DNA of 7,657 nucleotides from Sphingobacterium thalpophilum (lineage in GTDB: Bacteria; Bacteroidota; Bacteroidia; Flavobacteriales; Flavobacteriaceae), in the NCBI GenBank assembly GCA_943328865.2, contig CALQBR020000052.1, positions 1-7,657 on the forward strand. Reading direction: 5' to 3'. Each line of letters opens with the position of its first letter. Positions within the stretch are counted from its first letter, which is position 1. The notes below the pieces were generated by a model. The model did no database searches. It was not told where the DNA came from and saw only the letters and a program-made list of their open reading frames with translations. This document shows positions 1 through 6,709 of this stretch, in pieces. The translations under genes were made by a program, and so were the position numbers.

Positions 1-1365
1 AGCTGGGCCTGTCATAAAAGTGGTTACCAATGCCATAATCACCATCATGGTGAACACCTCTGGCGTTAAAACTTTTAAATCCAATCCGATGTTTAGAACA
101 ATCAATTCCATCAAACCACGGGTATTCATTAATGCCCCAATAGTTAGACTATCTCGCCAACTTTGACCTACAAACTTTGCTGCCAATGCACTGCCTAAAA
201 ATTTACCTACTACTGCGACAAGAATAATAAAACCTGTCACTTGCCATAAATAAGGGTCATTAATCAATCCAATTTGGGTTCTTAAACCCGTAAACACAAA
301 GAATAAGGGAAGTAGTAAGATCACAGAAACGTCCTCTACTTTTTCGATAAAGATATTTCTAAATTTTGAAATATCTGGCATAATTGCACCGGCCATAAAT
401 GCCCCAAAAAGCGCATGTATCCCTATTATTTCTGTAGCATAAGAGGAAAGAATCAAAGTTAAAAAGAAGATAGCGACTACCGGTTTGCTCAAATTATCGC
501 TATCAGCATATAAATCACCGACTTTTTTCAAGAATGGTTTTACTATAAAAATCATCGCCAAAACATATAAAACAGCCAGTCCAATAATATATAAGGAGCT
601 CACAAAAGTTCCGGCTTTTACTATGGCAATCACGACCGCTAGTAAGCACCAAGCGGTGATATCATCGGCAGCGGCACAGGTAATTACAATGGCGCCCAAT
701 CGTGTTTTGTGTATCCCGCGCTCCTGGATAATTCTAGCCAATACAGGAAAAGCAGTAATACTCATTGCGATCCCCATAAATAAACTAAACCCCAAAAACC
801 TCTCCCCTTGCGGAGCAAATCGATGATAAACAAAATAAGCCAATCCAATACCGAGTGCAAACGGAATAACAATACTCGCATGACTGATAACAACAGCATC
901 ATTGGCTTTGTTTTTAAGCACCTTTAAGTCCAGTTCCATACCAATAACAAACATGAAAAGGATTAATCCAATTTGACTCAGGAACTGCAAATTCCCTAAA
1001 GAAGCTATTGGAAACAAAACCAAAGAAACATCAGGAAAATACATCCCTACTAAAGAGGGCCCGAGAAAGATCCCAGCGATAATTTCACCAATAACTGTAG
1101 GCTGTCCAATTTTTCTAAATACCCATCCAAAGAAACGCGCCACAATAATAATGGTAATAATTTGAGCCAACAGAATTGCTAATGGATGATGCAGATTTAA
1201 ATTCATCGAGGATAAAAAATCTTCCCAATGGCCTCCACTAGATTTTACAGAGTGAAGATTTCTACCTATTTCCAATTGTTTTCCATGGGAAAGAATCCAA
1301 TAGATTAATATTGCAAATCCACCGGTTACACCAAAATAGAATATGGTATTTCTATATTTTTTCAT
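1..1365 (-). CDS. CPA2/Kef-type cation:proton antiporter, C-terminus cut by window edge
   Basis: Reading the minus strand from an ATG at 1365 gives 455 residues without a stop, running off the left edge. The protein is strongly hydrophobic with about a dozen candidate membrane segments and should exchange Na+ or K+ for H+ at the inner membrane. Family motifs are in order: [19 protein letters not shown] (86-104), an [11 protein letters not shown] stretch (203-213), AAADDITAW with a paired acidic D234-D235 (231-239), [15 protein letters not shown] (316-330) and [11 protein letters not shown] (411-421). In CPA2 exchangers the DD pair is the usual ion-binding site and is typical of electrogenic Na+/H+ types, whereas KefB/KefC carry QD; the substrate remains inference. 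An unusual N-terminus has one membrane segment (about 8-25) followed by a polar linker of about 35 residues before the main membrane core. No RCK/TrkA nucleotide-binding domain is visible in the part present. The gene is divergent from the exporter gene. Family call is confident. Confidence 0.93.
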   Translation of the reverse strand, partial: MKKYRNTIFYFGVTGGFAILIYWILSHGKQLEIGRNLHSVKSSGGHWEDFLSSMNLNLHHPLAILLAQIITIIIVARFFGWVFRKIGQPTVIGEIIAGIFLGPSLVGMYFPDVSLVLFPIASLGNLQFLSQIGLILFMFVIGMELDLKVLKNKANDAVVISHASIVIPFALGIGLAYFVYHRFAPQGERFLGFSLFMGIAMSITAFPVLARIIQERGIHKTRLGAIVITCAAADDITAWCLLAVVIAIVKAGTFVSSLYIIGLAVLYVLAMIFIVKPFLKKVGDLYADSDNLSKPVVAIFFLTLILSSYATEIIGIHALFGAFMAGAIMPDISKFRNIFIEKVEDVSVILLLPLFFVFTGLRTQIGLINDPYLWQVTGFIILVAVVGKFLGSALAAKFVGQSWRDSLTIGALMNTRGLMELIVLNIGLDLKVLTPEVFTMMVIMALVTTFMTGPA

Positions 1366-1402
1366 ACAATAGGTTCCGTATTTTTATCTCTTTTTAACTG
1401 TG

Positions 1403-1410
1403 CAAAGATG
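1403..1410 (-). promoter_or_regulatory. Candidate -7 box for the antiporter gene
   Basis: Read on the minus strand this is CATCTTTG, one mismatch from the Bacteroidota -7 consensus TAnnTTTG. It lies 37 bases upstream of the antiporter ATG. I see no convincing TTG -33 element at the usual 17-23 base spacing, so this is a weak call based on position and partial match. Confidence 0.25.
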
Positions 1411-1459
1411 AGAAAAGGATCGTAATAAATATCCGCTAGTTACAAGTTGTTAATGCAAA

Positions 1460-1481
1460 TTTAAAATTAATTTAAAACTAA
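1460..1481. repeat. AT-rich 11-bp tandem repeat in the divergent promoter region
   Basis: TTTAAAATTAA (1460-1470) is followed immediately by TTTAAAACTAA (1471-1481), 10 of 11 bases identical, and then by a decayed third start, TTTGAAACC. The A/T runs recur roughly once per helical turn in the middle of the divergent gap between the antiporter and exporter genes. They could bend DNA or bind a regulator of either gene. In such AT-rich DNA, chance is also possible. Confidence 0.4.
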
Positions 1482-1547
1482 TTTGAAACCCATTTCCCTT
1501 TTGATATAAAAAAACTAAGAAACCAAATCAATTTTAACGGTTTTAAT

Positions 1548-1555
1548 TACCTTTG
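1548..1555 (+). promoter_or_regulatory. Candidate -7 box for the RND/MMPL exporter gene
   Basis: TACCTTTG matches the Bacteroidota -7 consensus TAnnTTTG exactly and lies 19 bases before the exporter ATG, implying a very short leader. No TTG -33 element is evident at the expected distance upstream. The exact -7 match and its position just before a long gene support it. Confidence 0.45.
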
Positions 1556-1574
1556 CGCTTGTTAAATTTGAAAT

Positions 1575-3992
1575 ATGGTCAAATGGTTTAGTTTAGGATT
1601 CTGGGAGTTAATTGCCCGAATTGTTCTTCGAAATAGAATATTGATGTTGTCTATTGTTGCTATGATTACGGTGTTTTTAGCAATGCAATGGAAAAACTTA
1701 TATTTTTCTTATAGTGAGGCCAATTTATTGCCAGATGACAACATCGTTAACATAGAATACAACGCTTTTTTAAATAAGTTTGGCGACGAAGGGAACTTAG
1801 TTGTCATTGGTGTGAAAGACAGTGCTATTTTCACTCCAAAAGCCTATGCTTCTTGGCATAAAATGATGAATCGTCTTAAAGACAATATAGAAGTTGACTT
1901 GGTAGTTTCGCTTAACAACTTAAAGAAATTACAGAGAAATGATTCCTTAGAAAAATTTGAATTAATTCCATTCGTAGATCAAGGTAAAACGACAGATCCT
2001 GTTTATCTACAAAAGATAAAGCAAGAACTTTTTAATGATTTACCCTTTTATGAAGGATTGCTTTTCAACAAAAGGTCAGGAAGCATTCGTTCAGCCATTT
2101 ATTTAGATAAAAAAATCATCAATACGCCAATTCGGAAACATTTTATCATCAAAAGATTAATTCCGGCGGTAAAAACATTTGAAAAAGAAACCCAGATTAA
2201 GCTTCACGTGTCGGGTATGCCTTACATTAGAACCTTAAATGCTGAAACCATTTTAAATGAAATTGGGATTTTTATTGTTGCCGCTTTATTGGTTACCTCA
2301 TTGCTTTTCTTTTTCTTTTTCAGAAGTTTTAGAGCGACACTCATCTCAATTATTATTGTTATTATTGGCGTCATGTGGTCCTTTGGCGTTTTGGGATTGT
2401 TGCGGTATGAGATTACGGTTTTAACTGCTTTGGTGCCTTCGCTTATGATTGTGATTGGAATACCCAACTGTATTTTTCTAACTAATAAATACCATCAGGA
2501 ATATAAGATCCACCGAAACAAAGCCAAAGCACTCCAACGCGTGACGACCAAAGTAGGAATGGCTACTCTGATGACCAACTTGACGACAGCCATCGGTTTT
2601 GCCACATTTGCAGCTTCTAATAACGATCTTTTATTAGAATTTGGCGTGGTGACTTCCATCAACATTATGGGTCTTTTCTTTTTGTGCTTGATTGTAATTC
2701 CTATTTTTCACAGTTATATTCCTCCTCCAAAAGACCGGCATATTGAGCATTTAGACCGAAATTATGTGAAGGTTTTTATGGAATGGATTTTAAGAAACGT
2801 AAAATACAATCGTTTTTCTATTTATGTTGTCGCCGTGATGCTTCTGACAATTAGTATTATCGGGATTTATAAGATGCGTATTTCTGGGAGTTTGATTGAA
2901 GACATGCCTAAAAAGACAGATTTCTTCAATGATATCGTTTTTTTCGAAAAAGAATTCGATGGTGTAATGCCGCTTGAAATTATGATTGACACCAAACGCA
3001 AAAAAGGAGTCATGAAACTTTCCACCTTAAAACGGATTGAGGCACTCGAAGAGACCATCGAGGAAATTCCAGAACTTTCAAAACCCATTTCTATTGTCAA
3101 TCTGGTAAAATATTCCAAACAAGCTTATTATAACGGCAACCCAGAATACTATGAATTGCCAACGTCTCAGGAACAGGCTTTTATTTTGTCTTTTGCTAAA
3201 AATGCGACTAAAGATTCTAAAGACAATTTGATGAAAAGCTATGTGGATGCCACGGGTCAATATGCGCGAATTACTACTTTTATGAGAGATGAAAGTGGCG
3301 ATAGAATACCTTTAATAGAAGCTGAAATTCGCAAAAAAGCCGATAAACTTTTTCCTCCAGATCGATACCATGTCACCATTACTGGAAAAGCATTGGTCTT
3401 CCAAAAAGGAACCAGTTATCTATTAGACAACTTATTATCTTCATTGGTTTTTGCTTTTTTCCTAACCTCACTTTTGGTGGCTTATATGTTCCGGTCGTTC
3501 AAGATGGTTTTGGTTTCATTAATCCCAAATTTACTACCATTATTGCTTACCGCTGGAATTATGGGCTTTTTGGATATTCCATTAAAACCATCTACGATTT
3601 TAGTTTTCGGAATTGCCTTTGGCCTTTCAGTCGATGACACGATTCGCTTTTTGGCGCAATACCGTGAGGAATTGAAGAAAAACAACTGGAGAATCCGTAA
3701 GTCAGTTTATGCGACCTTTTCGGATGCTGGATTGAGCATGTTCTACACCTCAATTGTTTTATTCTTTGGGTTTTCTGTATTTATGCTTTCTAGTTTTGGC
3801 GGCACCATTGCCTTAGGCGGATTGGTCTCTATTACGTTATGTTTTGGAATGCTATCCAATTTAATGTTGCTCCCTGCTTTGGTTTTAACCTTAAATAAAG
3901 CCTTAGCTAATGAACAAGATTGCCCCGAACCAACCATAGACATCATCGAACATTCTGATGAAGAAATTGATAATTTAGAAAAGAATCTATAA
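1575..3992 (+). CDS. RND-superfamily, MMPL-type exporter (12-TM, two-halved)
   Basis: The 805-residue protein has the duplicated RND plan. A first membrane segment (about 22-38) is followed by a soluble periplasmic domain (about 45-220) and five more segments (about 230-382). The second half repeats this with a segment at 414-432, a soluble domain (about 435-615) and five segments between 618 and 774. The tail (780-805) is short, acidic and cytoplasmic. The loop FFRSFRATL (248-256) recurs as MFRSFKMVL (638-646), showing the duplication. The second half has the GLSVDD motif (683-688), whose acidic residues in the fourth segment of a half normally carry the proton relay; at the matching place in the first half there is IGIPNC with N298. 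The length and simple two-domain plan fit the COG1033-like 'predicted exporter' group rather than tripartite AcrB-type drug pumps (about 1,030 residues). Substrate is unknown; lipid or hydrophobic cargo is the usual guess. There is no clear ribosome site. The next gene starts almost at its stop codon. Confidence 0.9.
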   Translation: MVKWFSLGFWELIARIVLRNRILMLSIVAMITVFLAMQWKNLYFSYSEANLLPDDNIVNIEYNAFLNKFGDEGNLVVIGVKDSAIFTPKAYASWHKMMNRLKDNIEVDLVVSLNNLKKLQRNDSLEKFELIPFVDQGKTTDPVYLQKIKQELFNDLPFYEGLLFNKRSGSIRSAIYLDKKIINTPIRKHFIIKRLIPAVKTFEKETQIKLHVSGMPYIRTLNAETILNEIGIFIVAALLVTSLLFFFFFRSFRATLISIIIVIIGVMWSFGVLGLLRYEITVLTALVPSLMIVIGIPNCIFLTNKYHQEYKIHRNKAKALQRVTTKVGMATLMTNLTTAIGFATFAASNNDLLLEFGVVTSINIMGLFFLCLIVIPIFHSYIPPPKDRHIEHLDRNYVKVFMEWILRNVKYNRFSIYVVAVMLLTISIIGIYKMRISGSLIEDMPKKTDFFNDIVFFEKEFDGVMPLEIMIDTKRKKGVMKLSTLKRIEALEETIEEIPELSKPISIVNLVKYSKQAYYNGNPEYYELPTSQEQAFILSFAKNATKDSKDNLMKSYVDATGQYARITTFMRDESGDRIPLIEAEIRKKADKLFPPDRYHVTITGKALVFQKGTSYLLDNLLSSLVFAFFLTSLLVAYMFRSFKMVLVSLIPNLLPLLLTAGIMGFLDIPLKPSTILVFGIAFGLSVDDTIRFLAQYREELKKNNWRIRKSVYATFSDAGLSMFYTSIVLFFGFSVFMLSSFGGTIALGGLVSITLCFGMLSNLMLLPALVLTLNKALANEQDCPEPTIDIIEHSDEEIDNLEKNL

Positions 3993-4025
3993 GTTATGTT
4001 TAACCTTCCGGCGACTGAAACCGAT

Positions 4026-4358
4026 ATGAAGAAACTAATTGAACTGCTCGACAAAGCCGAACATTTGGCTGGACAGTATTCAGGGGGTTACTCCGGACCA
4101 TTTTTTTCAGCAGAGGAATTTCATTTGGCATTGGTTGACAGCATCACGAAACTTAAAAGCGGAGACAATGCACCACTTGACAAACTTAACATTTGGTTTT
4201 TGCCGACTTCTTGTTGGGACGACTTTATAGGCCGTGACGGTCAGGACTTGGCAAATCAAATAAGTGACATACTCGTTAAAATGATAAAAATCGAAAATAA
4301 CTGGCGACAAAAATCGCTTGAAAGCCTTGATATTTGCAAACGCAGACAATGTAAATAA
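4026..4358 (+). CDS. Small conserved-looking hypothetical protein (110 aa)
   Basis: I do not recognise a named family. The reading frame opens at an ATG at 3996 (120 residues), but I prefer the in-frame ATG at 4026. The first ATG lies inside the proposed unit boundary GTTATG, three bases after the exporter stop, and its ten residues (MFNLPATETD) look like leader DNA read through. From MKKLIELLDKAEHLA the protein is mixed-charge, soluble and helical at both ends. A central segment is rich in aromatics: GPFFSAEEFHLAL, then LDKLNIWFLPTSCWDDFIG. No signal peptide or membrane segment is seen. The tail (ESLDICKRRQCK) is basic and cysteine-containing, unlike the rest. I recall similar small proteins in other Bacteroidota genomes but cannot confirm this. 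Real gene likely; function unknown. Confidence 0.6.
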   Translation: MKKLIELLDKAEHLAGQYSGGYSGPFFSAEEFHLALVDSITKLKSGDNAPLDKLNIWFLPTSCWDDFIGRDGQDLANQISDILVKMIKIENNWRQKSLESLDICKRRQCK

Positions 4359-4372
4359 ACGATACCCATAGA

Positions 4373-4454
4373 AGCACCCGCCAAAAAGGCGGGTTTTGTG
4401 TTCTAAAGACCATTTTATAGTTATTCAAACATTCGTTTTTAAATCAATTTTTGT
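4373..4454 (+). repeat. Shared 3' repeat, copy R1
   Basis: From AGCAC at 4373 to TTTTTGT at 4454 this stretch aligns with 6710-6793. The core (4388-4454 against 6725-6793) matches at about 57 of 69 columns by hand, with two single-base gaps. The most conserved blocks are GGCGGG, GTGTTC and AAACATTCGTTTTT followed by AAATCAA. It follows the small hypothetical gene as the other copy follows the three-gene run, so it looks like a common 3' end of inserted units. Confidence 0.7.
4376..4402 (+). terminator. Rho-independent terminator after the small hypothetical gene
   Basis: ACCCGCC (4376-4382) pairs perfectly with GGCGGGT (4388-4394) across an AAAAA loop, followed by the T-rich TTTGTGTT. It starts 17 bases after the gene's stop codon. 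The hairpin overlaps the start of repeat R1; the matching place in R2 has lost or never had it, because the left arm there reads ATTGGC. Confidence 0.75.
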
Positions 4455-4647
4455 GGTGAAATTCTATCCCTTAAGGTAACAGTATAACATTATAGCCAGT
4501 ATTAGGACGAAACTGCACTAAACTGCTTTACTAAAAAAATCACAAGCACCAAAACAAACGAAATCGAACTTTAATATCTATTTACCTTAAACCACTTGTT
4601 ATAGATCTATTTATAAACAAAGCATCGATATCAAATTAAAAGTCCTT

Positions 4648-4680
4648 TTGATGATTTGTAACATGTTATTTGTATTTTTG
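4648..4680 (+). promoter_or_regulatory. Candidate promoter upstream of the AraC-SRPBCC-MGMT-like operon
   Basis: TTG at 4648-4650 is separated by 22 bases from TATTTTTG at 4673-4680. This fits the flavobacterial pattern of TTG, 17-23 bases, then TAnnTTTG, and is the only site in the window where I see both elements. Transcription would begin just inside the three tandem hairpins, giving the operon a structured leader of about 145 bases before the regulator ATG. Confidence 0.4.
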
Positions 4681-4682
4681 AA

Positions 4683-4748
4683 ATGCGCTACTTTATAGCG
4701 CCAATACAACCAAAAAAGGTTGGATATGCGCTACTTTGTAGCGCATAT
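4683..4748. repeat. Three tandem hairpins built on a 19-base direct repeat
   Basis: ATGCGCTACTTTATAGCGC (4683-4701) and ATGCGCTACTTTGTAGCGC (4726-4744) are direct repeats differing at one base. Each is itself a hairpin. In the first, GCGCTA pairs with TAGCGC. In the second, an 11-bp perfect stem (4724-4734 with 4738-4748) closes on a TTT loop. Between them a third hairpin pairs CAACC (4707-4711) with GGTTG (4718-4722) around six A. The cluster ends six bases before the left tip of the three-gene unit, so it is either its leader RNA structure or part of the insertion junction. Confidence 0.75.
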
Positions 4749-4754
4749 ATACAA

Positions 4755-4764
4755 GTTAGTGGCA
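4755..4764 (+). repeat. Left inverted-repeat tip of unit 2
   Basis: GTTAGTGGCA here is the exact reverse complement of TGCCACTAAC at 6700-6709. The bases after it (TGGCAAT then TAGGC) also resemble, in direct orientation, the TTGGCAATAGGC at 6716-6727 beyond the right tip. Confidence 0.65.
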
Positions 4765-4833
4765 ATGGTAGGCCGACCCTAAAAGAGCAAGAAACATCAA
4801 AAGAAAATGTAACGACAATGGTATTTTTACAGA

Positions 4834-5703
4834 ATGAGAACAGACACCAAAAATTCATATCTTGAAAGTATAAATAAGGCAATTGCATTCATAGAAAGTA
4901 ATTCGACAACTGACATCCAACTCAAAGACATTGCTACACAGGCAAATCTTTCGCAATATCATTTTCATCGGGTTTTCAAATCGCTAACTGGCGACACTAC
5001 AAAAGACTTTTTAACAAGGCTTCGACTTGAAAAAGCAGCTTTAAATTTAAAACATTCACAAAACGATATTGGACAAATTGCTTTTGATTGTGGCTATCAA
5101 AATCACGAAACATTTACAAGAGCATTTAAAGACTATTTTGGACTGTCCCCAATAGAATATCGTAATTCGATTGTAGAACTTACTTCTAACAAACAATACG
5201 AGTACAGAAAAGCAAACATTGACCTAAATTCCCTCAACGTTCAAGGTCCAATTATCAAAACAATTCCAGACCTTCACCTTGCCTACATCAGACATACAGG
5301 TTCTTATGACAAAGTGGGCAGTTCCTTTCAAAAGCTAATGTTTTGGGCTGCAACTCATTTAGTTTTAAAATTAAAGCCCGTAACTATTGGCATTGTTCAC
5401 GACAATCCCGACCTAACAGCAGAACAACACATTCGTTTTGACGCTTGTGTCTTGCTCTCCAAAGAAATAAAACCAAACGGAGAAATTGGCTATAAAAAAA
5501 TTGAAGGCGGTAAGTTTGCGGTCTTCACTTACAAAGGAGCATATGATGGATTTTATCCTGTTTACGACTATATTTATAATGTTTGCTTGTTTGACAACAA
5601 GTTTGATTTAGCCGACAAGCCTGCTCTTGAATGGTATATTAAATCGCCACCGTTTAATAAGCCTGAAAATTTTGTAACTGATTTTTATGTTCCAATAAAA
5701 TAG
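4834..5703 (+). CDS. AraC-family transcriptional regulator with Rob/GyrI-like effector domain
   Basis: The 289-residue protein has an N-terminal AraC DNA-binding domain (about 8-112). Its two helix-turn-helix units are visible: the first at about 29-50 (LKDIATQANLSQYHFHRVFK), the second at about 78-100 (DIGQIAFDCGYQNHETFTRA), followed by the family signature FGLSPIEYR (102-110). The second half (about 137-289) resembles the GyrI-like/Rob-type small-molecule domain, with the HTGSYDKVGSSF and FAVFTYKGAYDGF segments that form its two related repeats. The order, DNA-binding first and sensor second, is that of Rob and related activators that answer hydrophobic or cationic compounds; the ligand here is unknown. 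I chose the ATG at 4834 because the frame carries the domain almost from its first residues; the nearby ATG at 4818 is in another frame and soon stops. It heads the three-gene run and probably controls it and/or itself. Confidence 0.92.
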   Translation: MRTDTKNSYLESINKAIAFIESNSTTDIQLKDIATQANLSQYHFHRVFKSLTGDTTKDFLTRLRLEKAALNLKHSQNDIGQIAFDCGYQNHETFTRAFKDYFGLSPIEYRNSIVELTSNKQYEYRKANIDLNSLNVQGPIIKTIPDLHLAYIRHTGSYDKVGSSFQKLMFWAATHLVLKLKPVTIGIVHDNPDLTAEQHIRFDACVLLSKEIKPNGEIGYKKIEGGKFAVFTYKGAYDGFYPVYDYIYNVCLFDNKFDLADKPALEWYIKSPPFNKPENFVTDFYVPIK

Positions 5704-5765
5704 CAAAAAACGTCAAACAACTTTTGAAAATGAAATAGAAATTTGTAGAATAAATAATCTTTAAA

Positions 5766-6260
5766 ATGAAAAAAATGATGACTTATTTGCTTATTTCTAT
5801 TGTTGCAATCATTGCAATCATATTGATATTTGGGCTGTTTCTGCCCAAGGAGAGAACATTTACAAAAACGGCTGTGCTTAATTCAGATGTAACGAAAGTA
5901 TTCAACATCGTCACTGATTTTAAAAATCAAACCTCTTGGAGAAATGATGTTAAAGAAATTATAGTAATTGACAACAATACTTGGACAGAAGTCCCCAAAA
6001 AAGGAACAGCTATTACTTTTAAAGTAAAGCAGAAAGTAGAAAACGAAATTTTTGAAATTGTAATCATTGAACCAAAAAACTTCAACGGATATTGGATAGG
6101 CACTTTTAAACAAACTAAGGTAAATCAAACAGCCATTGAATTTAAAGAAGTCATTACAATTTCAAATCCATTTTTTAGAACAATATCATATGTATTTGTG
6201 GACTTGGATAAAACAATGGATTTATACCTTCAAAACTTAAAACAAAAATTAGTCGAATAA
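5766..6260 (+). CDS. Membrane-anchored SRPBCC (START/polyketide cyclase-like) protein
   Basis: The 164-residue protein begins with a hydrophobic segment (about 5-26), probably an uncleaved inner-membrane anchor. The remaining ~135 residues fit the SRPBCC pattern: an opening strand (RTFTKTAVLNSD, 30-41), a helix with VTKVFNIVTDFKNQTSW (42-58) where the tryptophan is typical, several strands, and a long amphipathic C-terminal helix (about 146-163). SRPBCC domains form a deep cavity for hydrophobic ligands; neither ligand nor enzyme activity can be read from the sequence. It lies 62 bases after the regulator and one base before the next gene, so it is probably co-transcribed with both. No ribosome site or separate promoter is obvious in the 62-base gap. 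Alternative starts at residues 4 and 5 would change little. Confidence 0.8.
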   Translation: MKKMMTYLLISIVAIIAIILIFGLFLPKERTFTKTAVLNSDVTKVFNIVTDFKNQTSWRNDVKEIIVIDNNTWTEVPKKGTAITFKVKQKVENEIFEIVIIEPKNFNGYWIGTFKQTKVNQTAIEFKEVITISNPFFRTISYVFVDLDKTMDLYLQNLKQKLVE

Positions 6261-6261
6261 A

Positions 6262-6678
6262 ATGGCATCAAAAAAGACTTGGACTGAAAAATTGCACTGT
6301 GACAAAGAGCCAAAAATCAAACGAATTGATTTTGATTTTGCTGACATTCCAGCAAACAGCAATATGTTTATTGCGACACCGCAAATAATTGACAATTACA
6401 TCAAGCAAATCCCAAAAGGCAAAAAAGTTGCAGTCCAAACAATGCGGAAAGACCTAGCTATTGAAAACAGAGCTGACTATACTTGTCCAGTTACGACAGG
6501 CATATTTTTACGAATAGTGGCAGAAGCAAATTTTGAAAAATATCAAAAAGCTAATTCATTAAAAGGCATCACACCATTTTGGAGAGTTGTAGAACCCAAC
6601 TCGACTTTATCTAAGAAACTCACTTTTGGACAAGATTTCATTATTAACCAAAGAGAAGCAGAAAATATAATTGACTAA
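6262..6678 (+). CDS. Small protein resembling MGMT/alkyltransferase-like (ATL) family
   Basis: The 138-residue soluble protein starts one base after the preceding stop codon, indicating a shared transcript. Three stretches recall small proteins often labelled 'MGMT family': a TPQIIDNYIKQIPKGKKVAV region (39-58), TCPVTTGIFLRIVAEA (74-89) and the GITPFWRVVEP block (102-112), where FWRVV stands about where the DNA-binding part of O6-alkylguanine transferases has its HRVI-like end. The methyl-accepting PCHR motif is absent; the nearest cysteine is C75 in TCPVTT, so repair by methyl transfer is not supported. A DNA- or nucleotide-binding role without transferase action, as in ATL proteins, is possible. 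The family link is from memory and should be treated as a moderate guess; the gene itself is well supported by length and tight spacing. Confidence 0.72.
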   Translation: MASKKTWTEKLHCDKEPKIKRIDFDFADIPANSNMFIATPQIIDNYIKQIPKGKKVAVQTMRKDLAIENRADYTCPVTTGIFLRIVAEANFEKYQKANSLKGITPFWRVVEPNSTLSKKLTFGQDFIINQREAENIID

Positions 6679-6699
6679 ATTAGCAGAAGAAAGAACCAC

Positions 6700-6709
6700 T
6701 GCCACTAAC
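6700..6709 (+). repeat. Right inverted-repeat tip of unit 2
   Basis: TGCCACTAAC mirrors GTTAGTGGCA at 4755-4764 exactly. It also forms a small local hairpin, TGCCA (6700-6704) with TGGCA (6717-6721). It sits 21 bases after the last gene of the unit and directly before the shared repeat. Confidence 0.65.

Larger units (their letters stand above)
3993..4454 (+). mobile_element. Putative cassette-like unit 1 (small hypothetical gene plus shared 3' repeat)
   Basis: This unit is proposed from comparison with the better-defined unit at 4755-6807. It would begin at GTTATG (3993-3998), directly after the exporter stop codon. It holds one small gene and ends in a diverged copy of the repeat that ends the other unit (4373-4454). 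Its right tip CATAGA (4367-4372) aligns with ACTAAC of the other unit and pairs imperfectly with the left tip, 4 of 6 positions to the expected CATAAC. No recombinase gene is present and the left boundary rests on only six bases, so mobility is inference. Confidence 0.3.
4455..4754. other. 300-base non-coding stretch between the two cassette-like units
   Basis: I see no supportable gene here on either strand. It holds a 10-bp palindrome ATAGATCTAT (4601-4610), flanked unevenly by TTGTT and AACAA, then the candidate promoter and the three hairpins described separately. The rest is AT-rich and unremarkable. It may be the remains of an older insertion or the leader of the following operon. Confidence 0.5.

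Noticed and set aside
485..826. Plus-strand open frame of 113 codons
   Set aside because: It lies wholly opposite the antiporter gene, whose minus-strand frame is continuous and carries clear family motifs.
2222..4054. Several minus-strand open frames across the exporter gene
   Set aside because: They overlap a recognisable RND/MMPL protein and contain no recognisable domains; they are antisense shadows.
4039..4349. Alternative small frames on both strands inside the small hypothetical gene
   Set aside because: The 110-residue frame has better composition and is followed directly by a terminator; the others are shadows.
4683..4888. Short open frames on both strands over the hairpin cluster and the start of the AraC gene
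   Set aside because: They read through palindromic repeats and overlap the well-supported regulator; no protein-like composition.
4755..6709. Classical integron cassette with attC
   Set aside because: The tips (GTTAGTG, CACTAAC) do not fit GTTRRRY/RYYYAAC and no integrase is present, so only 'cassette-like' is used.
4755..6709. Insertion sequence ended by inverted repeats
   Set aside because: None of the three enclosed genes resembles a transposase, and no obvious target-site duplication is visible outside the tips.
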